DNA of 62,364 nucleotides from Bacteroidia bacterium (GCA_025451785.1 JANWJV010000052.1:1-62364), one strand, 5' to 3'; positions 39,875-50,131 are shown, numbered from the stretch's first letter. Program-made: numbers and translations. Notes: generated from the sequence alone by a model not told the origin.

Positions 39875-40225
39875 TCAGGCAACGTGCAAAGCATCTTTCT
39901 TTGCGGTAAGCTGCTCCTTTGTCTCCACGTGAGCTTCGTCAGGAACGCAGCAATCAACGGGACAAACAGAGGCACACTGGGGTTCTTCGTGAAAGCCCAC
40001 GCACTCCGTGCATTTATCAGTAACGATATAATAAAAATCATTGGATACGGCAGCTTGCGCTGCTTCAGCGTCCAGGGTCAGACCGGTGGCCGTTGTTACG
40101 GACCCTTTCAGTGAGGTCTTATCGGAAATTCTCCATTCAGCCCCTCCTTCATAGATAGCGCCATTGGGACATTCCGGCTCGCATGCACCACAGTTGATGC
40201 ATTCTTCAGTGATCTTGATTGCCAT
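39875..40225 (-). CDS. 2[4Fe-4S] ferredoxin with long inter-cluster insertion
   Basis: 'CINCGACEPECPNGAI' and 'CTECVGFHEEPQCASVCPVDCC'. Confidence 0.92.
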   Translation of the reverse strand: MAIKITEECINCGACEPECPNGAIYEGGAEWRISDKTSLKGSVTTATGLTLDAEAAQAAVSNDFYYIVTDKCTECVGFHEEPQCASVCPVDCCVPDEAHVETKEQLTAKKDALHVA

Positions 40226-40283
40226 AATGTGGGTTTTTAATTTTTAACGTTCAATAAAACTGGGCAATTATAAAAGAAAGAAC

Positions 40284-40304
40284 CCAATATTACAAGAATA
40301 TTGG
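40284..40304. promoter_or_regulatory. Inverted repeat CCAATATT-N5-AATATTGG in divergent ferredoxin/nuoA intergenic region; candidate operator
   Basis: Perfect 8-bp arms. Confidence 0.45.
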
Positions 40305-40393
40305 CGGAGTAAAGTTAATATTTGTTTTTACAGGAGCATACAGATTATTTAATTATTTCTTATGTTTATCCGCTCAATAATTCTTCTCGAAAA

Positions 40394-40744
40394 ATGGGTG
40401 CTGGTTCACTGATCATGCTTTTTATTTGCGGGGTCGCTTTTGCGGGCGGTGGCATCGCCCTTTCATGGGTCCTCGCCAAGTCATCACCCAACACCGCAAA
40501 AGGCGAAGCCTACGAGTGCGGAATACCCAGCACCGGCACCTCCTGGATACAGTTCAACGTAGGTTATTACCTCTTCGCCCTCATCTTTTTGGTGTTCGAC
40601 GTGGAGCTGGTGTTTATGTACCCCTGGGCAGTGGTGGTAAAAGAAGTAGGAATGGTTGCCCTGGTCGAAATACTCATCTTCATGTTCATCCTCTTTATGG
40701 GGCTTGTTTACGCGTGGAAAAAAGGAGCACTCAAATGGATGTAA
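40394..40744 (+). CDS. nuoA: NADH-quinone oxidoreductase subunit A (alternative TTG start 40322)
   Basis: '[41 protein letters not shown]'. Confidence 0.92.
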   Translation: MGAGSLIMLFICGVAFAGGGIALSWVLAKSSPNTAKGEAYECGIPSTGTSWIQFNVGYYLFALIFLVFDVELVFMYPWAVVVKEVGMVALVEILIFMFILFMGLVYAWKKGALKWM

Positions 40745-41283
40745 AGAACCCCAACGAGCTAAAGTCCCCCATCGAATTTCCGGGACAGGTACACGAAACC
40801 GCCGACGGCGGCATATTGGTGACCAAACTAGACGATGCCATCAACTGGGCCCGCGCCAATTCGCTGTGGCCCCTTGTGTTCGGCACCAGCTGCTGCGCTA
40901 TCGAAATGATGTCGGCAGCCGACGCGAAATACGACTGGTCGCGTTTCGGTTTCGAAGTGGCCCGCGCCACACCGCGCCAGGCCGACCTGATCATTGTGGC
41001 CGGTACCATTGTAATGAAAATGGCGCCCGTACTGAAACGCCTCTACGACCAGATGCCTGAGCCAAAATATGTTATCGCGATGGGCGCCTGCACCATTTCT
41101 GGTGGGCCTTTCTTTTATAATACCTATTCAGTTGTAAAAGGCGTGGACCATGTGATCCCGGTGGATGTGTACATCCCTGGCTGTCCTCCCCGCCCCGAAG
41201 CACTGCTTCATGCCATGATAAGCCTGCAGGAAAAGATCAAGAACGAACCTTATTTCCGAAAGGCTAAGGAAGAGAAGAAATGA
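40735..41283 (+). CDS. nuoB: NADH-quinone oxidoreductase subunit B
   Basis: '[11 protein letters not shown]', '[11 protein letters not shown]', '[19 protein letters not shown]'. Confidence 0.95.
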   Translation: MDVKNPNELKSPIEFPGQVHETADGGILVTKLDDAINWARANSLWPLVFGTSCCAIEMMSAADAKYDWSRFGFEVARATPRQADLIIVAGTIVMKMAPVLKRLYDQMPEPKYVIAMGACTISGGPFFYNTYSVVKGVDHVIPVDVYIPGCPPRPEALLHAMISLQEKIKNEPYFRKAKEEKK

Positions 41284-41735
41284 CAAAGGAAGAGCTCAAA
41301 CAAAGCCTTAGCACTCACCTACCCACCGCCACCTTCGACGAAGCAGGCGAGTTCCTCAATATTATAGTTACGCCCGCCGAACTGCTGCCCCTCATGAAGG
41401 ACCTGCGCGGCAAAAGCGAATACAACTTTGATTATTTGTTCTGCCTTACCTGTGTCGACTGGAAGGATCATTTCATGATGGTGTACCACCTGATGTCGAA
41501 AGACCATAAACACGTACTGGTGGTAAAGGCAAAGATCACTGACCGCAACAAACCTGAAGTGGAAACGGTTTGCCACATATGGCGCACCGCCGAATTTCAT
41601 GAACGCGAAGTGTTCGACCTTTTTGGTGTGACCTTTCTGAACCACCCCGACCTGCGCCGTTTGTTCCTTGAAGAAGGATGGCCCGGATGGCCCCTGAGAA
41701 AAGATTACGTAGACGAAAACATGATCGAGATATGA
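41280..41735 (+). CDS. nuoC: NADH-quinone oxidoreductase subunit C
   Basis: '[43 protein letters not shown]'. Confidence 0.95.
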   Translation: MTKEELKQSLSTHLPTATFDEAGEFLNIIVTPAELLPLMKDLRGKSEYNFDYLFCLTCVDWKDHFMMVYHLMSKDHKHVLVVKAKITDRNKPEVETVCHIWRTAEFHEREVFDLFGVTFLNHPDLRRLFLEEGWPGWPLRKDYVDENMIEI

Positions 41736-42853
41736 GCCTGCTGGGTGAAGATGTAATGACCGAGGATGGCGAGTTTGTCATCAACATGGGGCCCCAGCAC
41801 CCTTCTACCCACGGCGTGCTTCACCTTAAAGTGTGGCTCGACGGGGAGATCATCAAAAAAGTGCAGCCGCACCTTGGCTATATCCATCGCTCCATCGAAA
41901 AGATGAGCGAGAACCTGAGCTACCGCAACTTCATTTTCGCCACCAGCCGTATGGACTACCTCTCGGCCCACATGAACAACGAAGCTTGCGCGCTCACAGT
42001 GGAGAAAGGTCTGGCGGTGGAAGTGCCCGCACGCGCCAAAGTGATCCGCACGCTCATGGCCGAACTTACACGCCTTTCCTCGCACCAATTGTGGTGGGGA
42101 TGTACCGGTCTCGACCTCGGAGCGGTAACTCCTTTCTTTTATGCTTTCCGCGAACGCGAAGCCATTAACGGGATCATGGAAGAGACCTGCGGTGCAAGGC
42201 TTACACAAAATTATATGGTTCCCGGCGGCGTGATGTTCGACCTGCACCCCAATTTCCAGGCAAGGACCAAAGAAGTGATCAAGCAGATAAAAGATAAGTT
42301 TGATGAATACGATCAATTGCTTACCGGCAACGTGATCTTCGAACAGCGCACCAAAGGAGTAGGCTACATTTCAAAAGAAGACGCTGTTTCCTGGGGATGC
42401 ACCGGCCCCATGGCCAGGGCCTCGGGCGTAAGCTGCGACATTCGCAAATTGTTCCCTTACAGCGCCTATGACCAGGTGAAGTTCGAGGAGATCCTCGACA
42501 CCGGCGGCGATTGTTACGCGCGTTATATGGTGCGTATGGCCGAAATGAAACAAAGCGTTTCGATCATCGAACAACTGATCGATACTATTCCCGAAGGCGA
42601 GTTCCAGGCAAAGACCAAAGCAGTGATCAAACTTCCGAAAGGAGAGTTCTACCAGCGTGTGGAAACGGCCCGCGGCGAACTGGGCGTATATATTGTTAGC
42701 GACGGCGCTGCTTCTCCTTACCGTGTAAAATACCGTTCGCCCAATTTCAGCAACCTTTCAGCATTGCCGCACATGTCAAAAGGTGCCAAGATAGGCGACC
42801 TGGTGGCGATCATGGCGACCATCGACCTTGTTATTCCTGACGTAGACAGATAG
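41732..42853 (+). CDS. nuoD: NADH-quinone oxidoreductase subunit D
   Basis: 'NMGPQHPSTHGVLHLKVWLDGE', 'LGYIHRSIEK', C-terminal 'VIPDVDR'. Confidence 0.96.
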   Translation: MSLLGEDVMTEDGEFVINMGPQHPSTHGVLHLKVWLDGEIIKKVQPHLGYIHRSIEKMSENLSYRNFIFATSRMDYLSAHMNNEACALTVEKGLAVEVPARAKVIRTLMAELTRLSSHQLWWGCTGLDLGAVTPFFYAFREREAINGIMEETCGARLTQNYMVPGGVMFDLHPNFQARTKEVIKQIKDKFDEYDQLLTGNVIFEQRTKGVGYISKEDAVSWGCTGPMARASGVSCDIRKLFPYSAYDQVKFEEILDTGGDCYARYMVRMAEMKQSVSIIEQLIDTIPEGEFQAKTKAVIKLPKGEFYQRVETARGELGVYIVSDGAASPYRVKYRSPNFSNLSALPHMSKGAKIGDLVAIMATIDLVIPDVDR

Positions 42854-42950
42854 CCCACTGAAACCGATACTTATATACAGCCTCGCAGGACTTTCCACCA
42901 GGATACACAACTGGCTTTACGCGCATGTTGGCGGCGGCTTCTGGCTCACC

Positions 42951-43952
42951 TTGGCTGAAATGGTGATCGTTGGGCTTTGCCTGCTCGGCTTCCTGGTGGT
43001 GCTCAGTTTCATTTTGGGATATATGGAACGGAAAGTAGCGGCCTTCATGCAGATCCGCCTCGGGCCCAACCGCGTAGGACCCAAAGGAACCTTGCAGATC
43101 ATCGCTGATACCATCAAGCTATTGTTCAAGGAAGGCCTTACCCCCAAGGCTTCCGACAAATTCCTTTTCAACTTGGCACCTTTCATTATGGTGATCACTT
43201 CCATGCTGGTGGTAGCGCCCCTGGCCTTCGCGAAGAACTTCCAGATCTGGGACATTAATATTGGAGTGCTGTATGTGTCGGCCATTTCGTCGATGGCTGT
43301 GATAGGCATCCTTATGGCGGGCTGGTCGAGCTACAACAAATACTCGCTGCTGGGCGCCATGCGCAGCGGAGCGCAAATTGTGAGCTATGAACTTTCTATC
43401 GGACTTTCTCTTATCACCATTGTGATCCTCACCGGCAGCCTCAAACTTTCTGATATTGTAATGAGCCAGGCCGGCGGCTGGTGGATCTTCAAAGGACACA
43501 TTCCTGCCATCATCGCCTTTGTGATCTTCATCGTGGCATCTACCGCCGAGATCAACCGCGCGCCTTTCGACCTCGCGGAAGCGGAATCGGAGCTTACCGC
43601 GGGCTTTCACACTGAATATTCAGGGATGAAGTTCGCGATGTTCCTGCTCTCCGAATACATCAACCTCTTTGTTGTATCGGCCGTTGCCGCTACTTTGTTC
43701 CTTGGCGGATGGATGCCGCTGCACATCGGCAGCCTGCATGGCTTCAACCACGTGATGGATTATATTCCATCTTCTGTTTGGTTCTTCGGCAAGACCTTCT
43801 TCGTAATATTCGTTATCATGTGGTTCCGTTGGACCTTCCCGCGTTTGCGTGTGGACCAGCTGCTGAACCTCGAATGGAAATACCTGCTGCCCATTAGTAT
43901 GTTCAACTTACTGCTGATGACAGCGATCGCCATATTGGGATGGCATTTTTAA
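42951..43952 (+). CDS. nuoH: NADH-quinone oxidoreductase subunit H (true start may be a non-ATG codon upstream, near 42858)
   Basis: 'YMERKVAAFMQIRLGPNRVGPKGTLQ', 'INRAPFDLAEAESELTAGFHTEYSGMKFAMFLLSEY'. Confidence 0.94.
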   Translation: MAEMVIVGLCLLGFLVVLSFILGYMERKVAAFMQIRLGPNRVGPKGTLQIIADTIKLLFKEGLTPKASDKFLFNLAPFIMVITSMLVVAPLAFAKNFQIWDINIGVLYVSAISSMAVIGILMAGWSSYNKYSLLGAMRSGAQIVSYELSIGLSLITIVILTGSLKLSDIVMSQAGGWWIFKGHIPAIIAFVIFIVASTAEINRAPFDLAEAESELTAGFHTEYSGMKFAMFLLSEYINLFVVSAVAATLFLGGWMPLHIGSLHGFNHVMDYIPSSVWFFGKTFFVIFVIMWFRWTFPRLRVDQLLNLEWKYLLPISMFNLLLMTAIAILGWHF

Positions 43953-43966
43953 TTTAAACTGAACGC

Positions 43967-44443
43967 ATGTTCTTAAAAGAATATTTCAGTACGGTATTCA
44001 AGTCGATAGGCTCGCTGCTCAAGGGCATGCGCCTTACGGGATATTATTTCACCCATCCCAAAGAGATCGTTACCGAACAGTATCCCGACAACCGCGCGAC
44101 CCTTAAGATGGCCGATCGTTTTCGCGGCGAAGTGATCATGCCGCACGACGAGCTCAACGAACATCGTTGCACCGGCTGCCAGGCCTGCGAGATCGCCTGC
44201 CCGAACGGCTCCATTAAGATCATCACCCAGCAAGAGTTGCAGCCTGACGGAAAAAAGAAAAAACGCATCGACACCTGGGTCTATCACCTCGACCTTTGTA
44301 CCATGTGTAACCTCTGTATCGAGGCCTGCCCTACCACCGCTATCGTAATGGGTCAGAACTTTGAGCACAGTGTATTCGACAAGAAACAATTAAAAAAGAT
44401 ACTCAACAAACCCGGGTCTAAACTGAAGGACGGGGTTGAATAG
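43967..44443 (+). CDS. nuoI: NADH-quinone oxidoreductase subunit I
   Basis: Two 4Fe-4S motifs 'CTGCQACEIACPNGSI' and 'CTMCNLCIEACPTTAI'. Confidence 0.95.
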   Translation: MFLKEYFSTVFKSIGSLLKGMRLTGYYFTHPKEIVTEQYPDNRATLKMADRFRGEVIMPHDELNEHRCTGCQACEIACPNGSIKIITQQELQPDGKKKKRIDTWVYHLDLCTMCNLCIEACPTTAIVMGQNFEHSVFDKKQLKKILNKPGSKLKDGVE

Positions 44444-44446
44444 TTT

Positions 44447-44962
44447 ATGGGAGTCTCTGAACTAATATTTTACATCCTTGCCGCCACCATCATTGGAAAC
44501 GCGGTGCTGGCGGTCACTTCACGGAAGATCTTCCGTTCGGCCATCTATCTCCTTTTCTCCCTCATCGGCATTGCCGGACTTTACTTTTATATGAACTACG
44601 AGTTCATAGCCGCCGTGCAGGTGGTGGTGTATGTAGGTGGTATTGTTGTACTTATCATCTTCTCCATCTTTCTTACCCATGAGGCCGGCAATGACATGAA
44701 AAAGCCTTCGCTCCTCCGCGCTATTCTCGCGGGACTCGCCTCGCTGGGCGCTATGGCCCTCGTGCTCTGGACATTGCAAATGGAATGCTTTATGCCTTCT
44801 GACGCCGCCGCGGTGGAGCCCAGCGTAAACAATATTGGCAGGCAAATGCTCAGCACAACAGAGCATGGTTACCTGCTGCCTTTCGAAGTGGTGAGCATAC
44901 TGCTCCTTGCGGCCATGATCGGCTGTATCGTTATCGCAATTAAAACCAGGCAAAAGGCATGA
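44447..44962 (+). CDS. nuoJ: NADH-quinone oxidoreductase subunit J
   Basis: 'AIYLLFSLIGIAGLYFYMNYEFIAAVQVVVYVGGIVVLIIFSIFL'. Confidence 0.93.
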   Translation: MGVSELIFYILAATIIGNAVLAVTSRKIFRSAIYLLFSLIGIAGLYFYMNYEFIAAVQVVVYVGGIVVLIIFSIFLTHEAGNDMKKPSLLRAILAGLASLGAMALVLWTLQMECFMPSDAAAVEPSVNNIGRQMLSTTEHGYLLPFEVVSILLLAAMIGCIVIAIKTRQKA

Positions 44963-45267
44963 TCGGGCTCTCACATATGCTGATCATCAGCACCGCTCTC
45001 TTCTTCATAGGAGTGTACGGTTTCCTCACACGCCGCAACATGATCACCATGCTCATGGCGGTGGAGCTTATCCTGAACAGCGTTAACATCAACTTCATCG
45101 CCTTCAACAAATACCTCTATCCGGGAAAACTGGAAGGAGTGTTCTTTACAGTATTCATTATTACGATCGCTGCCGCAGAAGCGGCTGTGGCCATCGCTAT
45201 CATCATTAACCTGTACCGTCACTATAAGTCGATAGACTCAGAGGACGCTGACACAATGAAATTTTAA
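44959..45267 (+). CDS. nuoK: NADH-quinone oxidoreductase subunit K
   Basis: 'RRNMITMLMAVELILNSVNINFIAF' ... 'AAAEAAVAIAIIINLYR'. Confidence 0.95.
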   Translation: MIGLSHMLIISTALFFIGVYGFLTRRNMITMLMAVELILNSVNINFIAFNKYLYPGKLEGVFFTVFIITIAAAEAAVAIAIIINLYRHYKSIDSEDADTMKF

Positions 45268-45272
45268 AAAAC

Positions 45273-47207
45273 TTGCCCGGACCACTCTATATAGCGCTCA
45301 TCCCCCTTCTGCCGCTGATCACCTTCGCGATCATCTCGTTGGTGGGCAATCGCTATTTCCCTAAGTTCACAGGGATCCTGGGCACAACAAGCCTGGCCAT
45401 CTCGGCTACTATTTCTCTTTTTACTGCCTGGCAATACTTCTTTGTAGAGGGCAGTGTAAACGGCGTTTACCAGCAGATCATCTCTTTTAAATACACCTGG
45501 CTGGAGTTCTCACCCAACGTATCCATCGACATGGGCGCATTGCTCGATCCTATCTCGGTGATGATGATCGTGGTAGTGACCTTTGTATCGCTCATGGTAC
45601 ACATCTACAGCCTTGGTTATATGAAAGGAGAAGAGCGTTTCTCTACCTATTATGCGTTCCTCTCGCTCTTTACTTTCTCCATGCTGGGACTGGTCCTCTC
45701 CTCCAACATCTTCCAGATCTATATCTTCTGGGAGTTGGTGGGTGTTTCTTCTTATCTCCTCATCGGATTTTATTTTGATAAACCCTCCGCTGTCGCGGCT
45801 TCTAAAAAAGCCTTCATCGTTACACGATTTGCCGACTTAGGCTTTCTTGTTGGGATCCTCTTACTCGCATTCCATGCAGAGACACTCGACTTTCAAACAC
45901 TTATTCAACGCCTTAGCACACCCGGTGATTATTTGAACGGAATTATCTCCGCTTCTTTCCTCGGAGTATCTGCCCTTACCTGGGGATTGGTATTGGTATT
46001 CATCGGCGGTGCCGGCAAATCGGCCATGTTCCCGCTGCACGTTTGGCTGCCCGACGCGATGGAAGGTCCTACACCTGTTTCGGCATTGATCCACGCCGCG
46101 ACGATGGTAGTGGCAGGCGTATTCCTGGTGGCGAGGCTCTTCCCCATCTTCGCGATGTCGTGCCCCGTGGCGCTTGATATTGTTGCCTGTGTTGGCGTCT
46201 TCTCCTCCCTCTTCGCGGCGATCATCGCCTGTACGCAAACAGATATCAAACGTGTGCTCGCCTATTCCACCATGTCGCAGATCGGGTATATGATGTTTGC
46301 GCTGGGTGTTTCAGAATATGGCGAGAACGGATTGGGCTATATGGCCTCCATGTTCCACCTTTTCACCCACGCCATGTTCAAGGCCCTTCTCTTCCTTGGC
46401 GCCGGCGCGGTGATCCACTACGTGCACAGCAACGAGATGAAGGATATGGGCGGCCTGCGCAAGTTTATGCCTATCACTCATATTACATTCTTAATTGCCT
46501 GTCTCGCTATCGCGGGCATTCCTCCTTTTGCTGGCTTCTTCAGTAAGGAAGAAATATTGACCGCCGCATTCCATTCCAACAAGCTCATCTTCGGATTGGC
46601 CGTTACCACTGCTGCCATCACGGCTTTTTATATGTTCCGCCTTTACTTCAGCATTTTCTGGAAGAGCGAACACCATCCCCATCATGGCGATGATCACCAC
46701 GGCGAAGGACCCAAGACAATGTTGATCCCCCTGCTTGTGCTCGGGCTTCTTTCTATAGTTGCCGGCTTCGCTCCTTTCCATCACCTGGTTACTTCTGACG
46801 GACACCCTTTGCATACCGAGTTCCACCTGCTATTCGCTGCAGGACCCGTGCTGCTGGCGATCATCGCGATCATTGTAGCGATGGTGATGTATAAGAAAGA
46901 AAGCGCGTTGCCGGGCAAGATCTCTGAAGGATTGAAAAGCATTTACCAGGCGGCTTACCGGAAATTCTATATCGATGAGATCTATCTCTTCGTCACCAAA
47001 GGCATCATCTTTAATTTGATCGGGCGCCCTTCTGCCTGGATCGACAGAAATATTGTGGATGGCTTCATGAACATGATGGCCACCGTTACCGAGAATTTTT
47101 CAGATACCATCAAACCTATCCAGTCGGGCAAGCTGCAGCTTTACGCTGTTTGGTTCTTTGCCGGCTTGATGGGAATGGTGCTGCTGTTCATTTATTTGTG
47201 GGCTTAA
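45273..47207 (+). CDS. nuoL: NADH-quinone oxidoreductase subunit L (TTG start)
   Basis: 'FWELVGVSSYLLIGFYFDKP', 'LHVWLPDAMEGPTPVSALIHAATMVVAGVFLVAR'. Confidence 0.95.
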   Translation: MPGPLYIALIPLLPLITFAIISLVGNRYFPKFTGILGTTSLAISATISLFTAWQYFFVEGSVNGVYQQIISFKYTWLEFSPNVSIDMGALLDPISVMMIVVVTFVSLMVHIYSLGYMKGEERFSTYYAFLSLFTFSMLGLVLSSNIFQIYIFWELVGVSSYLLIGFYFDKPSAVAASKKAFIVTRFADLGFLVGILLLAFHAETLDFQTLIQRLSTPGDYLNGIISASFLGVSALTWGLVLVFIGGAGKSAMFPLHVWLPDAMEGPTPVSALIHAATMVVAGVFLVARLFPIFAMSCPVALDIVACVGVFSSLFAAIIACTQTDIKRVLAYSTMSQIGYMMFALGVSEYGENGLGYMASMFHLFTHAMFKALLFLGAGAVIHYVHSNEMKDMGGLRKFMPITHITFLIACLAIAGIPPFAGFFSKEEILTAAFHSNKLIFGLAVTTAAITAFYMFRLYFSIFWKSEHHPHHGDDHHGEGPKTMLIPLLVLGLLSIVAGFAPFHHLVTSDGHPLHTEFHLLFAAGPVLLAIIAIIVAMVMYKKESALPGKISEGLKSIYQAAYRKFYIDEIYLFVTKGIIFNLIGRPSAWIDRNIVDGFMNMMATVTENFSDTIKPIQSGKLQLYAVWFFAGLMGMVLLFIYLWA

Positions 47208-47211
47208 TTAG

Positions 47212-48723
47212 ATGATGACCAACCTTACACTCCTGATACTCGTACCGCTGTTGGCAGCGGTGGCGGTAGCGTTTTGCCGCAACGGCGAGCAGGCGAAGTG
47301 GACGGCCTTCATCGGTTCGCTTTGTCAGCTGTTGCTCAGTGGCGCTATGGCCTTTGCCTATTTCGCGGAGAGGAAGGCTGGCAACACCGCGCAAATGCTT
47401 TTCACTGAAAGGCATTCCTGGTTCAGCTCGCTTAACATCGAATATTATGTTGGGGTCGACGGCATTTCCGTGGCGATGATCCTGCTTACGGCATTTGTAG
47501 TATTCACCGGTGTGCTCATCTCCTGGAACGTTCAAACACTTTCGCGTGAGTTCTTCTTCCTGCTTATGCTGCTTGGCGCCGGTGCGTATGGCTTCTTCAT
47601 CTCCCTCGACCTCTTCACTCTCTTCTTCTTCCTCGAAGTAGCGGTGATCCCCAAGTTCCTGCTCATCGCTATTTGGGGCAGCGGCAAAAAAGAATACAGC
47701 GCCATGAAGCTGGTGCTTATGCTCATGGCCGGATCGGCACTGGTGCTCATCGGCATGCTGAGCCTTTATTATTATTCCGACGATGGTAACGGCAACCGTA
47801 CTTTCGACATGCTCAAGCTCGCTTACCAGAACATTCCCCTGGAGGTACAGCTCTTCGCCTTCCCGCTAATGTTCACCGGCTTTGGCATTTTCACGGCCAT
47901 GTTCCCCTTCCATACCTGGGCGCCCGACGGACACTCTTCGGCTCCCACCGCTGCCTCTATGTTCCTGGCAGGCATCTCCATGAAACTGGGAGGTTATGGC
48001 TGTTTGCGTGCCGCCACTTACTTAATGCCCGAAGCGGCGCAGGAATATTCATGGATCATCGTGCTGCTCGCCACCATCGCCATCATTTATGGTTCCTTCG
48101 CTACATTGATGCAGAAGGACCTTAAATACATCAACGCCTATTCTTCGGTGAGCCATTGCGGCTTTGTGCTCCTCGGCATCGGCATGTTGACCAAAACAGC
48201 CATCACCGGCGCGGTAATGCAAATGGTATCGCACGGTGTGATGACAGCCCTCTTCTTCGGTGCCATCGGGATGATCTATGAGCGGACACATACCAGACAG
48301 GTGGAACAATTGGGCGGACTGCTGAAAACAATTCCATTCCTTTCTACCGTATATATTATCGCAGGACTTTGTTCACTCGGACTTCCCGGCTTCAGCGGCT
48401 TTGTTGCCGAGATGACCGTGTTCATGGGATCATGGCAGCGACCCGATACATTCAATCGTATTTGTACCATATTGGCTTGTGCCTCCATTGTAGTAACAGC
48501 AGTTTATATCTTACGTGCGATCGGCCAGGCGGTAATGGGCCCTATTACTAACGAACATTACAGTCACCTGAAGGATGCCACCTGGAACGAACGACTGGCA
48601 TCGGCAGCGCTCATACTGGCCATACTGGCCATCGGCCTGGCGCCTTTCTGGCTAAATAACCTTATCACTCCTGACGCGCAGATCATCATGGAAAACGTAG
48701 CAAGAGGAGGACTCATCGAATAA
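47212..48723 (+). CDS. nuoM: NADH-quinone oxidoreductase subunit M
   Basis: 'YYVGVDGISVAMILLTAF', 'FPFHTWAPDGHSSAPTAASMFLAGISMKLGGYG'. Confidence 0.95.
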   Translation: MMTNLTLLILVPLLAAVAVAFCRNGEQAKWTAFIGSLCQLLLSGAMAFAYFAERKAGNTAQMLFTERHSWFSSLNIEYYVGVDGISVAMILLTAFVVFTGVLISWNVQTLSREFFFLLMLLGAGAYGFFISLDLFTLFFFLEVAVIPKFLLIAIWGSGKKEYSAMKLVLMLMAGSALVLIGMLSLYYYSDDGNGNRTFDMLKLAYQNIPLEVQLFAFPLMFTGFGIFTAMFPFHTWAPDGHSSAPTAASMFLAGISMKLGGYGCLRAATYLMPEAAQEYSWIIVLLATIAIIYGSFATLMQKDLKYINAYSSVSHCGFVLLGIGMLTKTAITGAVMQMVSHGVMTALFFGAIGMIYERTHTRQVEQLGGLLKTIPFLSTVYIIAGLCSLGLPGFSGFVAEMTVFMGSWQRPDTFNRICTILACASIVVTAVYILRAIGQAVMGPITNEHYSHLKDATWNERLASAALILAILAIGLAPFWLNNLITPDAQIIMENVARGGLIE

Positions 48724-48724
48724 T

Positions 48725-50131
48725 ATGGGCAGCGAGGTATTCATATTGATGAAATCGGAATGGGCCTTGATGGGCATCATCTTCCTGTTGCTTTTCCTGA
48801 AAGTAACAGAGACGATCAAGGACAACACGGCGCTGTTCCGTCTCACCAATGTGTTGCTGCTCCTCAACTTCGTATTCGGATTTTTCTGCAACAGTAAAGG
48901 CGAGCTGTTCAGCGGCATGTATATCACCAACGATGTGCTGGTGTTGGAAAAGAACATCCTGAACTTCGGAACCCTGCTTATCTCACTGCTTTCCTGCGAA
49001 TGGACCAAGACGCACAAGAACCTGGCAGAGTTCTATATCCTGCTTCTATCCACATTGCTCGGTATGTTCTATATGCTCTCCGCCAATCATTTCCTTATGT
49101 TCTATTTGGGATTGGAGCTCTCCACCATTCCCCTTGCGGCACTCGCCAACTTCGACCAGGACAAAGTAAAATCATCTGAAGCGGCCGTGAAGATGGCCCT
49201 CTCCTCCGCTTTCGCTTCAGGAGTAACTCTTTTTGGTATCTCAATGGTATACGGCTCCATGGGCACATTGAACTTCGCTGAAGTGCCTGAGCTCCTCAAC
49301 TGGGGTCCGCTGCAGATCATGGCCTTCCTGTTCCTGTTCGCGGGTTTCGCTTTCAAACTCTCCGCTGTTCCCTTCCACCTTTGGACAGCCGACGTATACG
49401 AAGGTTCGCCGGTGCCTGTTACCGCGTATCTCTCGGTGATCAGTAAGGGGGCCATGGTGTTCGTGCTGCTCAACGTGCTTTACAACGTGTTCAGGGGTTA
49501 TGAAGGCATTTGGTTCCAGGTACTGTTCATCACCATCATCGTAACGATCATCGTGGGTAACCTCTTCGCCCTGCGACAAGAGAACATCAAACGATTCCTT
49601 GCCTTCTCCTCTATTGCTCAAGTGGGTTATATCCTGCTCGGCATCTGTTCAGGCAATGCCGGTGGAGCTGCCGCTACTCTTTACTTTATCATCGTTTACA
49701 TCTTCTCTAACCTGGGCGCCTTTACCGTGGTAGCCCTGGTATCGGCAAAAACAGGCAAGGAGAACATCAACGACTATCGCGGCTTCTACGCTTCCAATCC
49801 CGCCCTGGGATGGGTGATGGCCCTCTCCTTGTTCTCGCTCGCCGGTGTTCCTCCTACTGCCGGCTTCTTCGGCAAGATGTTCCTGGTAACGGCCGGCGCT
49901 TCAACGGGCAGCTATATCCTGGTGAGCATTGCCGCGCTCAACATGGTGGTGTCCCTCTATTATTACCTTCGTGTGGTAAAAGCGATGTTCGTAGAGAAAA
50001 GTGATGCGCCCATTGAAAAGCTCAGCTTCGGCATGGCTCCGAAAGTGGCGATGGCAATTTGCGTTATCGGCATTGTGACCATCGGCTTTGCCGGATGCCT
50101 TCTTGAATATATAACCAACCTCTTTCAATAA
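48725..50131 (+). CDS. nuoN: NADH-quinone oxidoreductase subunit N
   Basis: 'FYLGLELSTIPLAALANFDQ', 'VPFHLWTADVYEGSPVPVTAYLSVISKGA'. Confidence 0.94.
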   Translation: MGSEVFILMKSEWALMGIIFLLLFLKVTETIKDNTALFRLTNVLLLLNFVFGFFCNSKGELFSGMYITNDVLVLEKNILNFGTLLISLLSCEWTKTHKNLAEFYILLLSTLLGMFYMLSANHFLMFYLGLELSTIPLAALANFDQDKVKSSEAAVKMALSSAFASGVTLFGISMVYGSMGTLNFAEVPELLNWGPLQIMAFLFLFAGFAFKLSAVPFHLWTADVYEGSPVPVTAYLSVISKGAMVFVLLNVLYNVFRGYEGIWFQVLFITIIVTIIVGNLFALRQENIKRFLAFSSIAQVGYILLGICSGNAGGAAATLYFIIVYIFSNLGAFTVVALVSAKTGKENINDYRGFYASNPALGWVMALSLFSLAGVPPTAGFFGKMFLVTAGASTGSYILVSIAALNMVVSLYYYLRVVKAMFVEKSDAPIEKLSFGMAPKVAMAICVIGIVTIGFAGCLLEYITNLFQ

